This document shows, piece by piece, positions 46,332-58,077 of a stretch of 64,000 nt of DNA. This stretch comes from Lunularia cruciata (taxonomy: Eukaryota; Streptophyta; Marchantiopsida; Lunulariales; Lunulariaceae). The notes beneath the pieces are model-generated. The model worked only from the letters and a program-made list of their open reading frames with translations, was not told where the DNA came from and did not search any database. The stretch's first letter is position 1, and every line of letters begins with the position of its first letter. The position numbers were made by a program, and so were the translations under genes. The stretch is taken from assembly GCA_948567375.1 (NCBI GenBank), contig OX419756.1, forward strand, positions 54,972,552-55,036,551, in the 5' to 3' direction.

Positions 46332-49300
46332 TGTGGTGCCCACATTTTTTGTTTTTTTCAAAATAAAGCCGAAGAAGTGTATAGAGAAGTCGGATTGCGC
46401 CTGGTTGGCCGAAGAAGACGACGAAACTATCTTCGGGGTGAAACTCGAAGTAAAGTGGCCTCGGGTCATAAGGCGAAGTACTCTGAAATGCCGTGTCAGC
46501 AAACAATACGAAGTAAATTGTCTTCGGATCGGGAAGGGGAGCTCAACCGAGGCAAAGACAGTCTAACAACCTTTCGTTGGGGCGAGAAACTCAAGAAGGG
46601 GCGGTTTCAAAATTGGCGGCTCATACGCGTGAAGGTGAGGCGACAGTAACGGGTGCATGCAGGAGGTGTGATTTCTCGGTAGAAACTCAAAGTGACGGAA
46701 GACGAAGAAGTGCAACTCTATAAAAATCGAGATTGCAACGACGAAATGTCGAGCAATTTTCCTTCGCCGTTGAGGAGTCGTCTTGCAGGTGATCGGGGAA
46801 AGGGAAATAGAGTTGGACTTGTGTTAGTGCGTACGGGGGAAGTCGAGAGAGAGAAATCGAGAGACCGAAAGAAAGCAGAAGAGATGGGAGGAGGGAAGAA
46901 GAACTCCGAATTTGCAGTGAGAAATCATGCAATTCGGAGATTAGATGTAGTAGCGAGGATCAAAGTCTTGAGCCGACTTTGGATCACCTTTCTGGCATGG
47001 AATTGGAACATAAGCTTTCCAGGATTCATGACAGAAATCATCGAGAGTAAATGTCTCGATGGTCCCGAGGAAGAAGGGAAGAGAGGAAATCCGGCTCGCT
47101 GGACAGAGTCGGATTGGAGACTCGTACTCGGGAAGGAGGCAGGCTTGGAGCAGGAGGCCACGTTCTTGGGGAAAGGGGAGATAGCCCAAGAAACTCAGGA
47201 GGTGAGAGATGCCTTCTCGTCGAAGAGAACGAAGAATGGGTACAAGGTAGAAAGTTACAAAGACCCTGTCAAGAGAGGAATTGTGAGTGCTTTGATGGCA
47301 ATCCTGAAGCCGGAGAGAACTACCTATGTGATGAAACACCAAGCGGTGTTCTTTCACAAATTGTTTGCAGGAGAACCAATTAATTGGGCGAGGTGTTTTC
47401 ACGGGAGAACGAGGCAGATGGTGTGGAATCTGCGGGATAAGTCCCCTCCACATTATATTGTGCTGTTTGCAGCGCATTTCTATCTCGGGCTTAATTTGCT
47501 GAACTCGGCGGAGTGGAATCGGATGGTGTCGCACTTCCATCCGGATGTGCGAAAGGAAGTCGATGCGGAGGAGCAGCAATACATTCTTCAAATCCGGAGC
47601 GCAAACGATTACTACTCGAAGACAAGGAAGAACATGGAGGTCGTTGAAAGTACCCCGAGGAAGAAGAGAACTCGGCAAGCAGACGCCAAAGAAAACAAGA
47701 AACCTCGGAAGGTGCAGAGAAATAACCCGAGTCGGAAGATGAAGACTCGGAAGGCGAAGCCGAGCTCAAGACGGAGGACTCGGAACGTGAGGAGGAACCT
47801 GAGCTGACACTGCAGAGTGGAGATACAAGCAGTGATAGTGAAGTCGGTGGAGAAATGACCTCGGCACCAACGCCTGAAGAATACAAAGAAGAAATTCAAG
47901 CCGAGGTAAAAGCCAAAGACAATGCAGCGCTGGAAGACGAAGTACCGGTGCTCAAGGAGAAGAAGATCGTAGTACAGCGAGGAATTTGCTCGAGACGTAA
48001 GGCGAAGGGGGAAGCGGGACCGAGTAGAGTGACAGAAGAAGTAGAAGGAAGCTCGGGCAATGAAGCATCAATTCCGATACAAAGACTGCAGAGAAGAAGG
48101 CAAGTATTGGATGAACACGAAGTACAAAGAGAAGTAGCCGCACGAGAAGAAGTGATCCCGAGTGATGGAGTGGAGTACCTGCGGGAAGTGGTGTGTCCGC
48201 TATTAGTAAAGTTAGAACATAAGAAGAAGGAGATGCAGTCCACATGTCCGGAGGTAAAGACTGTATTGCAGGTGTTGGCAAGATTAGAAGAAGAAAACTT
48301 GGAGTTGAAGAAGAGTATGACCCGAGGTGAGAAGGAGAGAGAAGTACTGCAATTGGAGGCAGTGGAGAGAAGTCAGGTAATCGAAGACCTGAGGAGAGAA
48401 TTGAGCTATCGAGAGGATCTTGCGAGGAAGAGTGATGTCGTAAGGGAGCGACAAGTAGCTGAAGTTGAAATCTTGAAGCAGCAGTTTGCTGATTCAAGAG
48501 TAGAGCTCATCCATGCTATGGCGAGAGTAGCATCGAAGGATCAAGAGCTCGATCGAGTGATGGAGAGTATGGAGGAGAAGAAGCAACTCTGGCAGCAAGA
48601 GTTGGCTGTGAGATATGGAGAAGAAGAGAGATTACGAGACTTACTTCGTAATCAAGAAGAAAAGGTTGCATAGAAGGAGAAAGAGAAGGACGCGGTGAAG
48701 GCCGAATTCGAAGAAGAGTTGGCGATGTACAGAGAGGAATGGCTTGCAGATCGGGAACGAGAAAGGAAGACAAGATTAGAGCCATTGCAGGAGATAGTCC
48801 TCAGAGTAAACGCGATGCTAAGTACAGAGGCCAGCGTTCGAATTGAAGAAACGCGTCTGCACGAGTTGAAGTTGTTAGTGCACGAGATGAGGCGAAGGCA
48901 AGCAAAAGATACAGATCTAAATGCTTTGTTGATTAAGTTGAGAATTCGTGTAGATAGGAAGATCTTAGAAGTAGAAGACAATATCGCCATTAGATTAGAC
49001 TTAGTAAGAATAGAGTTAGAAAAGCTTCGGCAGGATGTTAAAGCAAAACCCGACGTAGATAACATCGGGATCCAAATGTCTTCGGAGTTGGTCTCAGGAA
49101 CAGTAGAGAAGAGTGGGTCGAAAGATGAAGAGTTAGATAGATTACCTGTTAGTACAATTTCAGATTAGGAAAGAGAATTGTTAAATCTGGTAGAAGAAGT
49201 AGAAGATATGAAACCCGAGGACAGAATAGTAGGAAGTAAGATTACTTCGGGTTCAGGGTTGAAAGACGAGGAAGAAGTAGACATCGGATCGGATTAGTAA

Positions 49301-50090
49301 CCGATTTGAGATTTGAAGAGACAGATATGAAGAGGTGCATTGTCATTTCGGATCTGCAGGTTAGAACAATTGTTGTAGAACGGTATAGTTGTTAGAACTG
49401 TCGATTGCTTCACTATTTAAGAGTGGCATTCGCAGGAAATTGTTGTTCAGTGCTCATTATTTCTGAGAATAGATAAAGCGAAGTGCTGTGAAGCAGTGCT
49501 CGTCGCTTGAGCTTGATTCCGAGTATCAACTTTGTATTTGTGGTTGTGAATGTTTGGAGAAATTCGAAGTGCAAGTCAGTGTGCTTGTTGGATGTTGGAT
49601 TCCACAGCCTTGATCTTCATTCTGTGTGTTTGATCTTGAGTGAAGTGCAATCAAAGCAATGCCTTGACAAATCTGAGAGGAATTGTAGTGTTGGTAGTAT
49701 TCTGCATTTGTGAGTGCAGTGCGAAGTTGATGTGAAGCAATTTCGATCGAGGAAGTTGTGCCTTCAGTGGAAGGGTGGAACACAATTCTGAGGCGAAGTC
49801 GTTTTGCAGTGAAGTGCCATTTTTGGGAGAGCCTGAATCATCACAATCAAGATTGCTTGGAAAGATTTGATGAAGTTGTGATTATGGAGTGTTAATTTGT
49901 GACAAGACTGCAAGTCAGTGCTTGTTACTCTCTTCTGGGTGTGGTTTCTACCTAAGAGACTAAAGAAGAACTCAAGAAGAACTGAAATTGTTACTTTGCT
50001 TCGTATTTGGACATTTCTGACTTGTATCTCTACGGGAACGAACTTTACTTACCCGATTACCGCAAAAGTGATATTTGCCGGGTTGTCACA
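46332..50090 (+). mobile_element. TG...CA element of 3,759 bp with 5-bp target duplication, no LTRs seen and no pol
   Basis: The left edge is GGTGAGAAT|TGTGGTGCCCAC and the right edge GGGTTGTCACA|AGAATCTCA. AGAAT at 46327-46331 and 50091-50095 is a 5-bp duplication of satellite text, and removing the element restores the satellite unit. The termini form a short imperfect inverted repeat (TGTG-N3-CCC and GGG-N4-CACA). I found no direct repeat between the first and last several hundred bases. The only coding region (46692-49299) is gag-like at best. A TATA-like CACTATTTAAGAG occurs near 49410. Codon use (TCGG- and CGAAG-rich) is unlike the neighbours. Confidence 0.75.
46692..49299 (+). pseudogene. 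Coiled-coil, basic-acidic protein of the 3.76-kb element (one frameshift, two stops)
   Basis: Frame one (46692-47807) begins MTEDEEVQLYKNRD. Its middle, KRGIVSALMAILKPERTTYV, PINWARCFHGRTRQM and FYLGLNLLNSAEWNRM, recalls in layout the putative plant transposon or mobile-domain proteins found in plant retroelements. It turns strongly basic at the end (PRKKRTRQADAKENKKP). The next frame carries on with an acidic Ser/Glu run after a TAA near 47725 and then a long coiled coil (47855-48673) rich in Glu, Lys and Leu (EEENLELKKSMTRGEKERE, IEDLRRELSYREDL). A TAG (48671-48673) and another stop (near 49166) interrupt it. No protease, RT or integrase is present. Function is unknown; a structural Gag-like role is only a guess. 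Confidence 0.55.
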
Positions 50091-51589
50091 AGAATCTCAA
50101 GAAGTTGAGGACATGAGAGTGAAGAAAGATTTTTGGGAAAATGTTGTGAAAGAGGAGACGGATAGAACTGGAGATTGGTTTTCACATGTCAATAGGGTTT
50201 GATGCAAGAGTTGCCAAGGTAAGAATCTCACAAAGGTGATGATAGGGGAGTGAAGAAAGATTTTTGGGAAAATGTTGTGAGAGAGGAGAAGGATAAAACT
50301 AGAGAAGGATTTTTGCAAGTCAGTAGGGTTGTTGCATGAGTTGCCAAGGTGAGAATCTCATGAAGGTGAGGACAGGAGAGTGAAGAAAGATTTATGGGAA
50401 AATGTTGTGAGAGAGGAGAAGGACAGAACTGGAGAAGGATTTTTGTAGGTCAGTAGGGTTGTTGCATGAGTTGCCAAGGTGAGAATCTCATGAAGGTGAG
50501 GACAGGAGAGTGAAGAAAGATTTATGGGAAAATGTTGTGAGAGAGGAGAAGGACAGAACTGGAGAAGGATTTTTGCAGGTCAGTAGGGTTTGCTCCAAGA
50601 GTTGCCAAGGTGAGAATCTCATGAAGGTGAGGACAAGAGAGTGAAGAAAGATTTCTAGGAAAATGTTGTGAGAGAGAAGAAGGACAGAACTTGAGAAGGA
50701 TTTTTGTAGGTTAGTGGGGTTTTGTTGCTGGAGTTGCCAAGGTGAGAATCTCACAAAGGTGAGGACATGAGAGTGAAGAAAGATTTCTGGGGAAAATGTT
50801 GTGAGAGAGGAGAAGGAAAAAACTGGAAAAGGATTTTTGCAGGTCAGTAGGGTTTGCTGCATGAGTTGCCAAGGTGAGAATCTCACGAAGGTGAGGACAA
50901 GAGAGTGAAGAAAGATTTATGGGAAAATGTTGTGAGAGAGGAGAAGGACAAAACTGGAGAATGGTTTTTGTAGGTCAGTAGGGTTTGCTGCAGGAGTTGC
51001 CAAGGTGAGAATCTCATGAAGGTGAGGACATGAGAGTGAAGAAAGATTTATGGGAGAATGATGTGAGAGAGGAGAAGGACAAAACTGGAGAAGGGTTTTT
51101 GCAGGTCAGTAGAGTTTGTTGCATGAGTTGCCAAGGTGAGAATCTCATGAAGGTGAGGACAAGAGAGTGAAGAAAGATTTCTGGGAAAATATTGTGAGAG
51201 AGGAGAAGGACAAAACTGGAGAAGGATTTTTGCATGTCAGTAGGGTTTGCTGCAGGAGTTGCCAAGGCAAGAATGTCACAAAGGTGAGGACAAGAGAGTG
51301 AAGAAAGATTTATGGGAAAATGTTGTTAGAGAGGAGAAGGACAGAATTGGAGAAGGATTTTTGCAGGTCAGTAGGGTTTGCTGCATGAGTTGGCAAGGTG
51401 AGAATTTCACAAAGGTGAGGACAAGAGAGTGAAGAAAGGTTTCTGGGAAGAATGTTGAGAGAGGAGAAGGACAGAACTGCAGAAGGATTTTTGCATGTCA
51501 ATAGGATTTGCATCAGGAGTTGCCAAAAATGAGAACCTCACAAAGGTGAGGACAAGAAAGTGAAAACGGATTTTCTGAGAAAACATTGT
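50091..51589. repeat. 131-bp tandem satellite, right block (about 11 units)
   Basis: It continues the left block in phase after the 3.76-kb element, with the same GAGAAGGACA...GTTGCCAAGGTGAGAATCTCA unit. Unit differences such as CTCATGAAGG and CTCACAAAGG are spread through both blocks. The last units (51420-51589) are more divergent. Confidence 0.93.
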
Positions 51590-52515
51590 GAAGAGTGGCT
51601 GAATAGGCAATGATAGGAGCTAGACAGGAAAGAAAGAGAGAGAGATATGGCTGAGAAGGAGTTTTCTTGAATGTGAAGAGTGGCTAAACTGTGAGCCGGC
51701 CTGTCTCTCACTCAAGATGAACCTCTGGTGGCTATTATGGTAGCGCACCATGGACTAAGAAGGCAAGGAACCCCAACTCCATCATACTCCTCCAAGGCTA
51801 ACACTCCAAGACTCAAGACATTGCTCACTAGAGAACTCAATGAGAGAGAGATAGTTGCAAATGAAATGATGATGAGTACCTCCTCACCCCTTGTTTATAT
51901 ACTTGGGAAATAGTTACGTACCAAAGTTACTAATTACCATAGTAACTCAAGTTACTAGACTAAAAGTCAAGTAAAGTCAAAAAGTAGAAAGGAATATCCA
52001 TTCACATGGGCATACTCCCCTAAGCATGTGGTCTTATCTTGACCCAACCACTAAGTCAAGGATTCCTTCACATGGGCTATCCTTGGACTAAAGAAGAATC
52101 CAAAACAAAAAGGCTTGTGGGCCCAAGATTTCTCAACTCTTTCCTCAAAGCCAAACACCTAGGAATAATACCAAGTCAACACACTAAAGTCCAAAATAAT
52201 GGTGCTCATCTTTTCTACTTCCTCTAAAGTAAGGTCCCCTCTATCTTAGCTATGACTAACTTTAGCTAACCATGACTAATATAGAACCATCCTTTATCTC
52301 TATATAAATAATATCTCTTAAGTACTTGTAATACCAAGCTAAATATCACAATACCACACACATGCACACAATGGGTGTTACAGAACAAGCATTGACATGA
52401 GCTAGACAAGGAAGAAAGAGAGAGAGATATGGCAGAGAAGGAGTTTTCTCAAATGTGAAGAGTGGTTGAACAGGCAATGACAAGAGCTAGTCAAGGAAGA
52501 AGAGGAGGAGAATTT
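51590..52515. repeat. 85-bp tandem repeat (about 2.7 units) split by an F1 solo LTR
   Basis: GAAGAGTGG(C/T)T(G/A)AA starts units at 51590, 51675 and 52457. Subtracting the LTR and its duplication gives a constant 85-bp spacing. The unit contains GAGAGAGAGATATGGC and GAAGGAGTTTTCT. It directly follows the 131-bp satellite. Confidence 0.85.
51690..52382 (-). mobile_element. F1 solo LTR, complete, 693 bp
   Basis: It reads TGTGAGCCGGCC...GGGTGTTACA and is the most complete copy of this LTR in the window. It includes a GA run, the F1 promoter region and a possible TATA (TATATAAATAATAT near 52301). Flanks are AAAC on the left and GAAC on the right. Neighbouring 85-bp units have GAAC at this position, so a 4-bp duplication with one change is likely. 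Confidence 0.92.
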
Positions 52516-53310
52516 TGAACTGGCTCAGCTCATGTGACGTAGGGGAAAGAAAAGATTCAAAGTTGGCTGACCTGTCTGAATGGAGTGAATCTGATCTGCA
52601 AAATAGGGGCATAGGAGAATGAAGAGGTTTGGAGGGTGAGTTGCCTTGATTGCTGTCAAATAGAGTGTATGTGAAGTGCTCCAGTTGAGTTGATGATTCA
52701 TTGAAGAGCTTAGTGCAGACACTTTATAGACCAGAATTGTTTGGCTTGTCCAGAACCTGTGAACTCCACTATTTGGTATTCATATGAATGATGAGTCCCC
52801 AAAACCAATGTGAATTTTGATCTGTGGCTAGCGTTGAGAGAAAACTCCATTCTAGGAGCTCTCAATCCCAGTCTATGTGAATGGTGCAGTTTGATGATTT
52901 GGGTGCCCGGGGTTGAGTTGGAATAGATCACTTGTTGTTATTCTCTTAAGAGACCACCTGACCCCAACTCTATGAGCTGCCAAAACCAAAACCATAGGCT
53001 GAACTTAACTAGAAAACTAAAATATAACACAAGCAAGGATAGAAACCCATAAACCCAAATCCCGCAGAACACAACCAATCCTATTAAGATCAAGGACAAA
53101 CACAAAACCTTCAGTGAGAGCCAACATCAAGAGCGATTGAAAACAACATGCTCTAGCAAAGAAGAGATTTCCAATAGTCTAAGAATAGACATAGTGTGTC
53201 AGACTATGGGAAACTTCAAGGCATTGACAATAAGAAAAAATTGAGCACGAGCAGCCATGTGCCCGGCACACTCTCAAGACTAAACAATCCCCTCAACAAT
53301 ACCTAGGGCC
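52516..53310 (+). repeat. Y repeat, plus-strand copy
   Basis: From about 52800 it matches the reverse complement of 30235-30690 (see that entry). The section from 52516 to 52800 has no clear partner. No protein domain is visible. Confidence 0.5.
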
Positions 53311-54754
53311 TTTGGAGGCCCCATAAATCTAGTCCATGTCCCACAACAACAATGCAGACACACCAAGTGCACTCTCAACTAAATCAGCTCTTGTGTCAAA
53401 CTCCAACTTAGAGTCAATCTCCTTCCTCACTGGGACTTGAAATATAGACTAATACCAAGTGCCACTTTAAGTAAACCTATTTTGTACTACAAGGCTATCT
53501 CCTCTTGAATCCCCAAAGAATTATGTCATAAAAAATTAACCACCAACTACCAACTGCCAACCGCAAGTACCCCACCAAGAAGCAACACCAACTGAGCACC
53601 ACCAAGTGCAAATACCAACGGAACACTACCCACTAATATAACTCTAACTAAGAATATACACTAGGGAAAGGGTGACATGTAACCTGCCATCACAACATGC
53701 ATTATCACTATCTGCAAGTCATTACTTCCTGCCTCACTAAAGAGAAACAAAGGTAGTCTGACTGGTCATCACTCCAACCTCACCACCGAGAGCATACTAG
53801 AGCACCAACACTCTCAATTTAGGTTACCTCACACAAACATGGTGCACAAACAAGAAGTAGAGAATGGAGGGGGTCCAATCTCAAGAAATCTAATCAAAAA
53901 TCCTCCATCTCATAAAGTAACATGGGACTGACTATGCTACCATTTGGCATTTGACATAATAGTAGTTCCTATCATGTCCTAAGCTACCAAGATCACCAAG
54001 AATGGGATCAAATTACCTCTCCTAGCCAAAGTTATAGGTGTATAGATAACAATGGAACAATCACTAGAACAACAAGCAAGTGTGGACTAATTGGCTAGGG
54101 CACCAGTCTATGAACTAGAGATCTAGAGGTCAAACCCTATTGCGCACAATCTAGCAAGATGGGCAGATTTTGCCAAATAATGACCAAGATCTACTCTAAA
54201 TTAGCTAACCTCATGCTATCAAGTTGGCCCTTCTAGGCCTTCGTATCCTCTCATAGCCCACAACTCTATGCCTCAAAGCCTCTAAACACCAAAACTCCAA
54301 ATCTAGTAAAAATCTGACATAAACTCTAGCAAAAATCTGACATAAAATTTGACATAAACCCTAAAGTTCGTTGACCGCCAAATCCTCCGCTAACTCTTTA
54401 CTTGAGCCAACTTGAAAAAAAAAGTTTCTCCAAATCACAAATTCACGAGGATAGGTTCCTAACTCCACCTTCAATTTCACTTTCTGAGCCCAACTCTCAA
54501 CAAATTGGTCTTGCTTTCACCTCTTGAGCTCAAAATCACAACCCTTGTTCAAAAATTGTTTCTCATTGCTCAAAATTTAGCCAGCACTTCCGCACACCAT
54601 CTACCTCACTACCAAATCTGCATCAATTAATGAGCTTTTACACACCAAGGAAAACTTGAACTTTGATTGAGCTACCAACGATCCACCAAGCTTAGAGATA
54701 CCACCAACACTCGTAGTTCCTACACCCGATTTCCCCTTGACCTCACTTCTTTGA
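53311..54754. other. Non-coding region between the Y repeat and the right terminal repeat of X
   Basis: It is rich in C, A and T on the plus strand (CCAACTACCAACTGCCAA near 53543), with no reading frame of note. It probably includes the untranslated leader of X, because the X right terminal repeat follows. No primer-binding site could be identified. Confidence 0.4.
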
Positions 54755-55201
54755 TGTAATCAATTTGTTTACACCACTTGAATCAACTCAACTCAGATCA
54801 GTACTTGATCTATCACTCTATAAATTGCCAACAACTATGCACTAATTACAGTCAAGCCACACCCATTCTAGCTAAGAGAATCCAGGTGATGCTCGCCGGC
54901 CTCTGTCCACCATAGCAAGGAACTCAAAGGCTCAACATCAAAGAAGTGAGCTCTCTAGAGCTACACTTCAAAATTATACCTCTGGACTTGAGCTAGGTCT
55001 GAAATCCTAACGGTCCCACTAATGGCACACCTAATAGTGCAAATGGTGCAAAGTGACCGTGGGTCATGGAGTCAGTAACCCAAACATGAAATCTGACCGT
55101 CAAAAAGTAGTATATGAGTGATTGCTAAAGTACCTCTAGCTATTATTATTGCAACTCCAGTGTTCAACAAATCTAGATGCGGCACTACAAATGGCATGAC
55201 A
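54755..55201 (-). mobile_element. Element X, right (5') terminal repeat
   Basis: A direct repeat of 24515-24985 with the same landmarks (TTTACACCACTTGAATCAAC, AGAGAATCCAGGTGATGC, CGGCCTCTGTCCACCATAGC, AACATGAAATCTGACC). In element orientation it begins TGTCATGCCATTTGTAGTG. The flanks of the two copies show no convincing target duplication (GTGCCA versus ATAGT). Confidence 0.7.
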
Positions 55202-57992
55202 ATAGTCCAACTTGGAGTGTTTTGATTCATTGTTCAAGAAGCTTATAACCTCGCCAAAGTAAAAGCAAAATTATACCTTGAAAGTATGAGAAGTAGATGA
55301 ATCAACTAAAGAAGAATGTAGAGCTTTCTAAACTATTGATCCATTAGAGAAAATTACACAGCCTTTAATGATAGTATAGATAGTATAGAGACAAAGGATG
55401 GAAGATATTTCTCAAGGGATAAACTATCTCTTGTTTGCAATAATAGAATTTATAGAAGAAGGTACAACTATCATCCACCTCCATCACAAACATTCAAAAA
55501 ATAGGCTTATTAGCAATTACAAAACAAAAGTAGAGCAAAGATAAAACATGAGAAAGAAAATATGTCAAGCATTCCCATCTATCTAAAAACACTATACGTT
55601 TTATCCTCCATTGATATTAGATCTATTATCTATCTAAAAGTGGTGCAAGGATGTACATTTATATGCCAAATTCATTATCACACACTCAAAAGGCCATGTT
55701 GTTACAAGGTTAGCAAAAAAATTGCATAATACTTCTATAAAAAGCTCTCAATCATCATAGAAAAGCAAGAGAAGAATGAGCCATATGGTTTGAATAGGTT
55801 ATTCATGAGAAAATTCTTAAAGAAATTATAGTGTATCAAAGGCTAAAAATCAATCCACTAGTAGAGGAAAGTTATTTGTACATAGGATATCCTCCAAAAA
55901 ATAACATCCTAGTAATACAAGACAAAGTACTTAATTCAAAATAGCACTCCTAAGATACATAAGTCACTTGTAGAATTTGTAGACATAATAAGCCACTCAA
56001 GAGGGATATCTAAAGAGGACCATACCCTGCACTTTGACTCTCAAGCCTTCAAGATAATGAGGAATATATTAAGGGGATCATGTTCTATGATTGATAGCTT
56101 GAATTACAAACCTACATGATAAAGTTTTATAATCAAGTGATTGAAGGTTTTTCTAACCTGGTCTATATGATCTAGAATACAAAGTACTAACAAAGGAAAA
56201 ATACATAACTTGAAATGAGCAATGTTGTAGACAAAAGAGCTCTAAATTAAGCTATGGAAAATAGAGATCTTCTTAATGAATCTCATTATATATTTGTTAT
56301 TGATTAAAGAATAATTTATTGCTCCTTTAAGAAGTCATGATTGTAGAAAATGGAGGGAAAGAATGGAACAAACATTACAAAAATGACAAAGCTTACCAAA
56401 GATCCATAATCTAACTAATCTCTCTAAAGATGGATGCACATGAGATAGAACACTTGGTAGAAAATCAAAGTAATTGTATAATTAAGAGTGCTCTTATGTT
56501 AAGCAATACATTAATGTCTCACAATCTCCTAATATAGCCTTTATACACTTAGGTGTACAAGGTACAAATGGAAGTGGAACAAAATTGAAGTTAAAAAGTA
56601 TAGCTAATAAGATATAATAAAACATTTTGAATAGAATTAGTTTAATATTAAAGAACAATGATATATAATATTCTTATGAGAAGCCATGCTAATAGAAAAT
56701 GGAAAGAAGAAACCATAAAAGCAATGCATAAACTAACAAACTTACCAAGTGTACACTAACATCCTTAACCTCTATAAAGATAGACATATAAAATATCCTT
56801 ATGAAAATATTCTCTAAATCAACTTATAAGAAAAATCTAAACCTTGATATTCAAATAATTAACTCATATGTGCAAAGCTATTAATGGAAGTGACAATCAA
56901 GTTGAAGGTCAAAAGTATAGTTAACAAGATGCAATTTGAACTCCAATAGATATGAATATAGTACACATTGTATCCTTTATTTATTGAGAGAGATAGACTA
57001 ATACCTAGCACTTGATTGAGAGATATCTCCCTATGCTATAAATAAATAAATAAATGTAATCACTTAACATAACTCTATAAAATTAATATTTTGAACATTG
57101 GCTTAAGAAATATCTTTAAGGTGCTCATAAATCATCTTTGACAAGAAGACATTGAACAAAAAAAAACATACCAAAACATGATTACTCCTTCTAGTACTCT
57201 AAGACCTATAATGGTATTCTTACCTTTTATAATGGCATTTTCTTACCTTTTAAAAGATCTAATGAGCAGAAGGACATAATAGTTTCATTAGCAAGACTAG
57301 TAATAGAATTATATAAGGTTTGTGGAACTACACTTTACTCCTTATCTTGACACAGAGTCTTATATCATAACAAATGAGCAAAATCAGTAGTGTCTTCATG
57401 TTTGAGATTAATTCTTACAACATATAGTTCAGACAACTTATTGTAATATAGCACACTCCTTAAATTATGATTCTTCTAATCATTACAAAAACTAATTTAG
57501 TTAAATAAAAAAGTTTATAGGGTCTGTCACTTCAAGCTACCACCTCTTTATTCCTTAAGCATCCTCACTTTAGTATAACAAAGACATAGCTATAGGACTA
57601 AGAGAAATAAAATCTATACCAGTTGATCTTTGAGTCATATGCCAATTAATTTATTCGTAAGAAAAATGCTTGTCTATTCTCATCACCAAGTGTACAAGAA
57701 AACATATAGAATAAGCATGGATATGGAAAACTAGTCTCAAATATACTTAATCACAAAATGTAACTTACATGGAAGCCAACCACTGCCACGGTGAACTAAG
57801 AAAAATGAAATAAAAAAATGATCTGATGGGATGGATCATATAAATTGATATAGTGGTAAACATTAGCTTCTTTAGTCTCATAATGGGAAGCATTTGAGAT
57901 AAGTAGGGATACATAGAAGTAATCTCAAACATCATCAATTATAAAATATAACCTATGTAAATAGCACATACTCCCATAATACATACATAATA
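55202..57992. other. AT-rich intergenic region without a supported gene
   Basis: It is highly AT-rich with stops in all frames. No retroelement domain, RNA gene or simple repeat of note was recognised. It may hold a very old, unrecognisable transposon. Confidence 0.5.

Positions 57993-58074
<82 letters not shown>
57993..58074. repeat. Compound (CT)n(AT)n microsatellite
   Basis: About 12 CT dinucleotides followed by about 29 AT dinucleotides. Confidence 0.97.

Positions 58075-58077
<3 letters not shown>

Noticed and set aside
46941-47678. A 245-residue minus-strand frame in the 3.76-kb element
   Set aside because: It is the antisense of the plus-strand coding region. Its composition follows the opposite strand's codon bias and no family is recognisable.
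50097-51610. Several minus-strand frames of 60-130 residues with repeated Phe-Ser-Ser-Leu-Thr-like phrases
   Set aside because: They are readings of the 131-bp satellite. The unit is not a multiple of three and the frames have no independent support.
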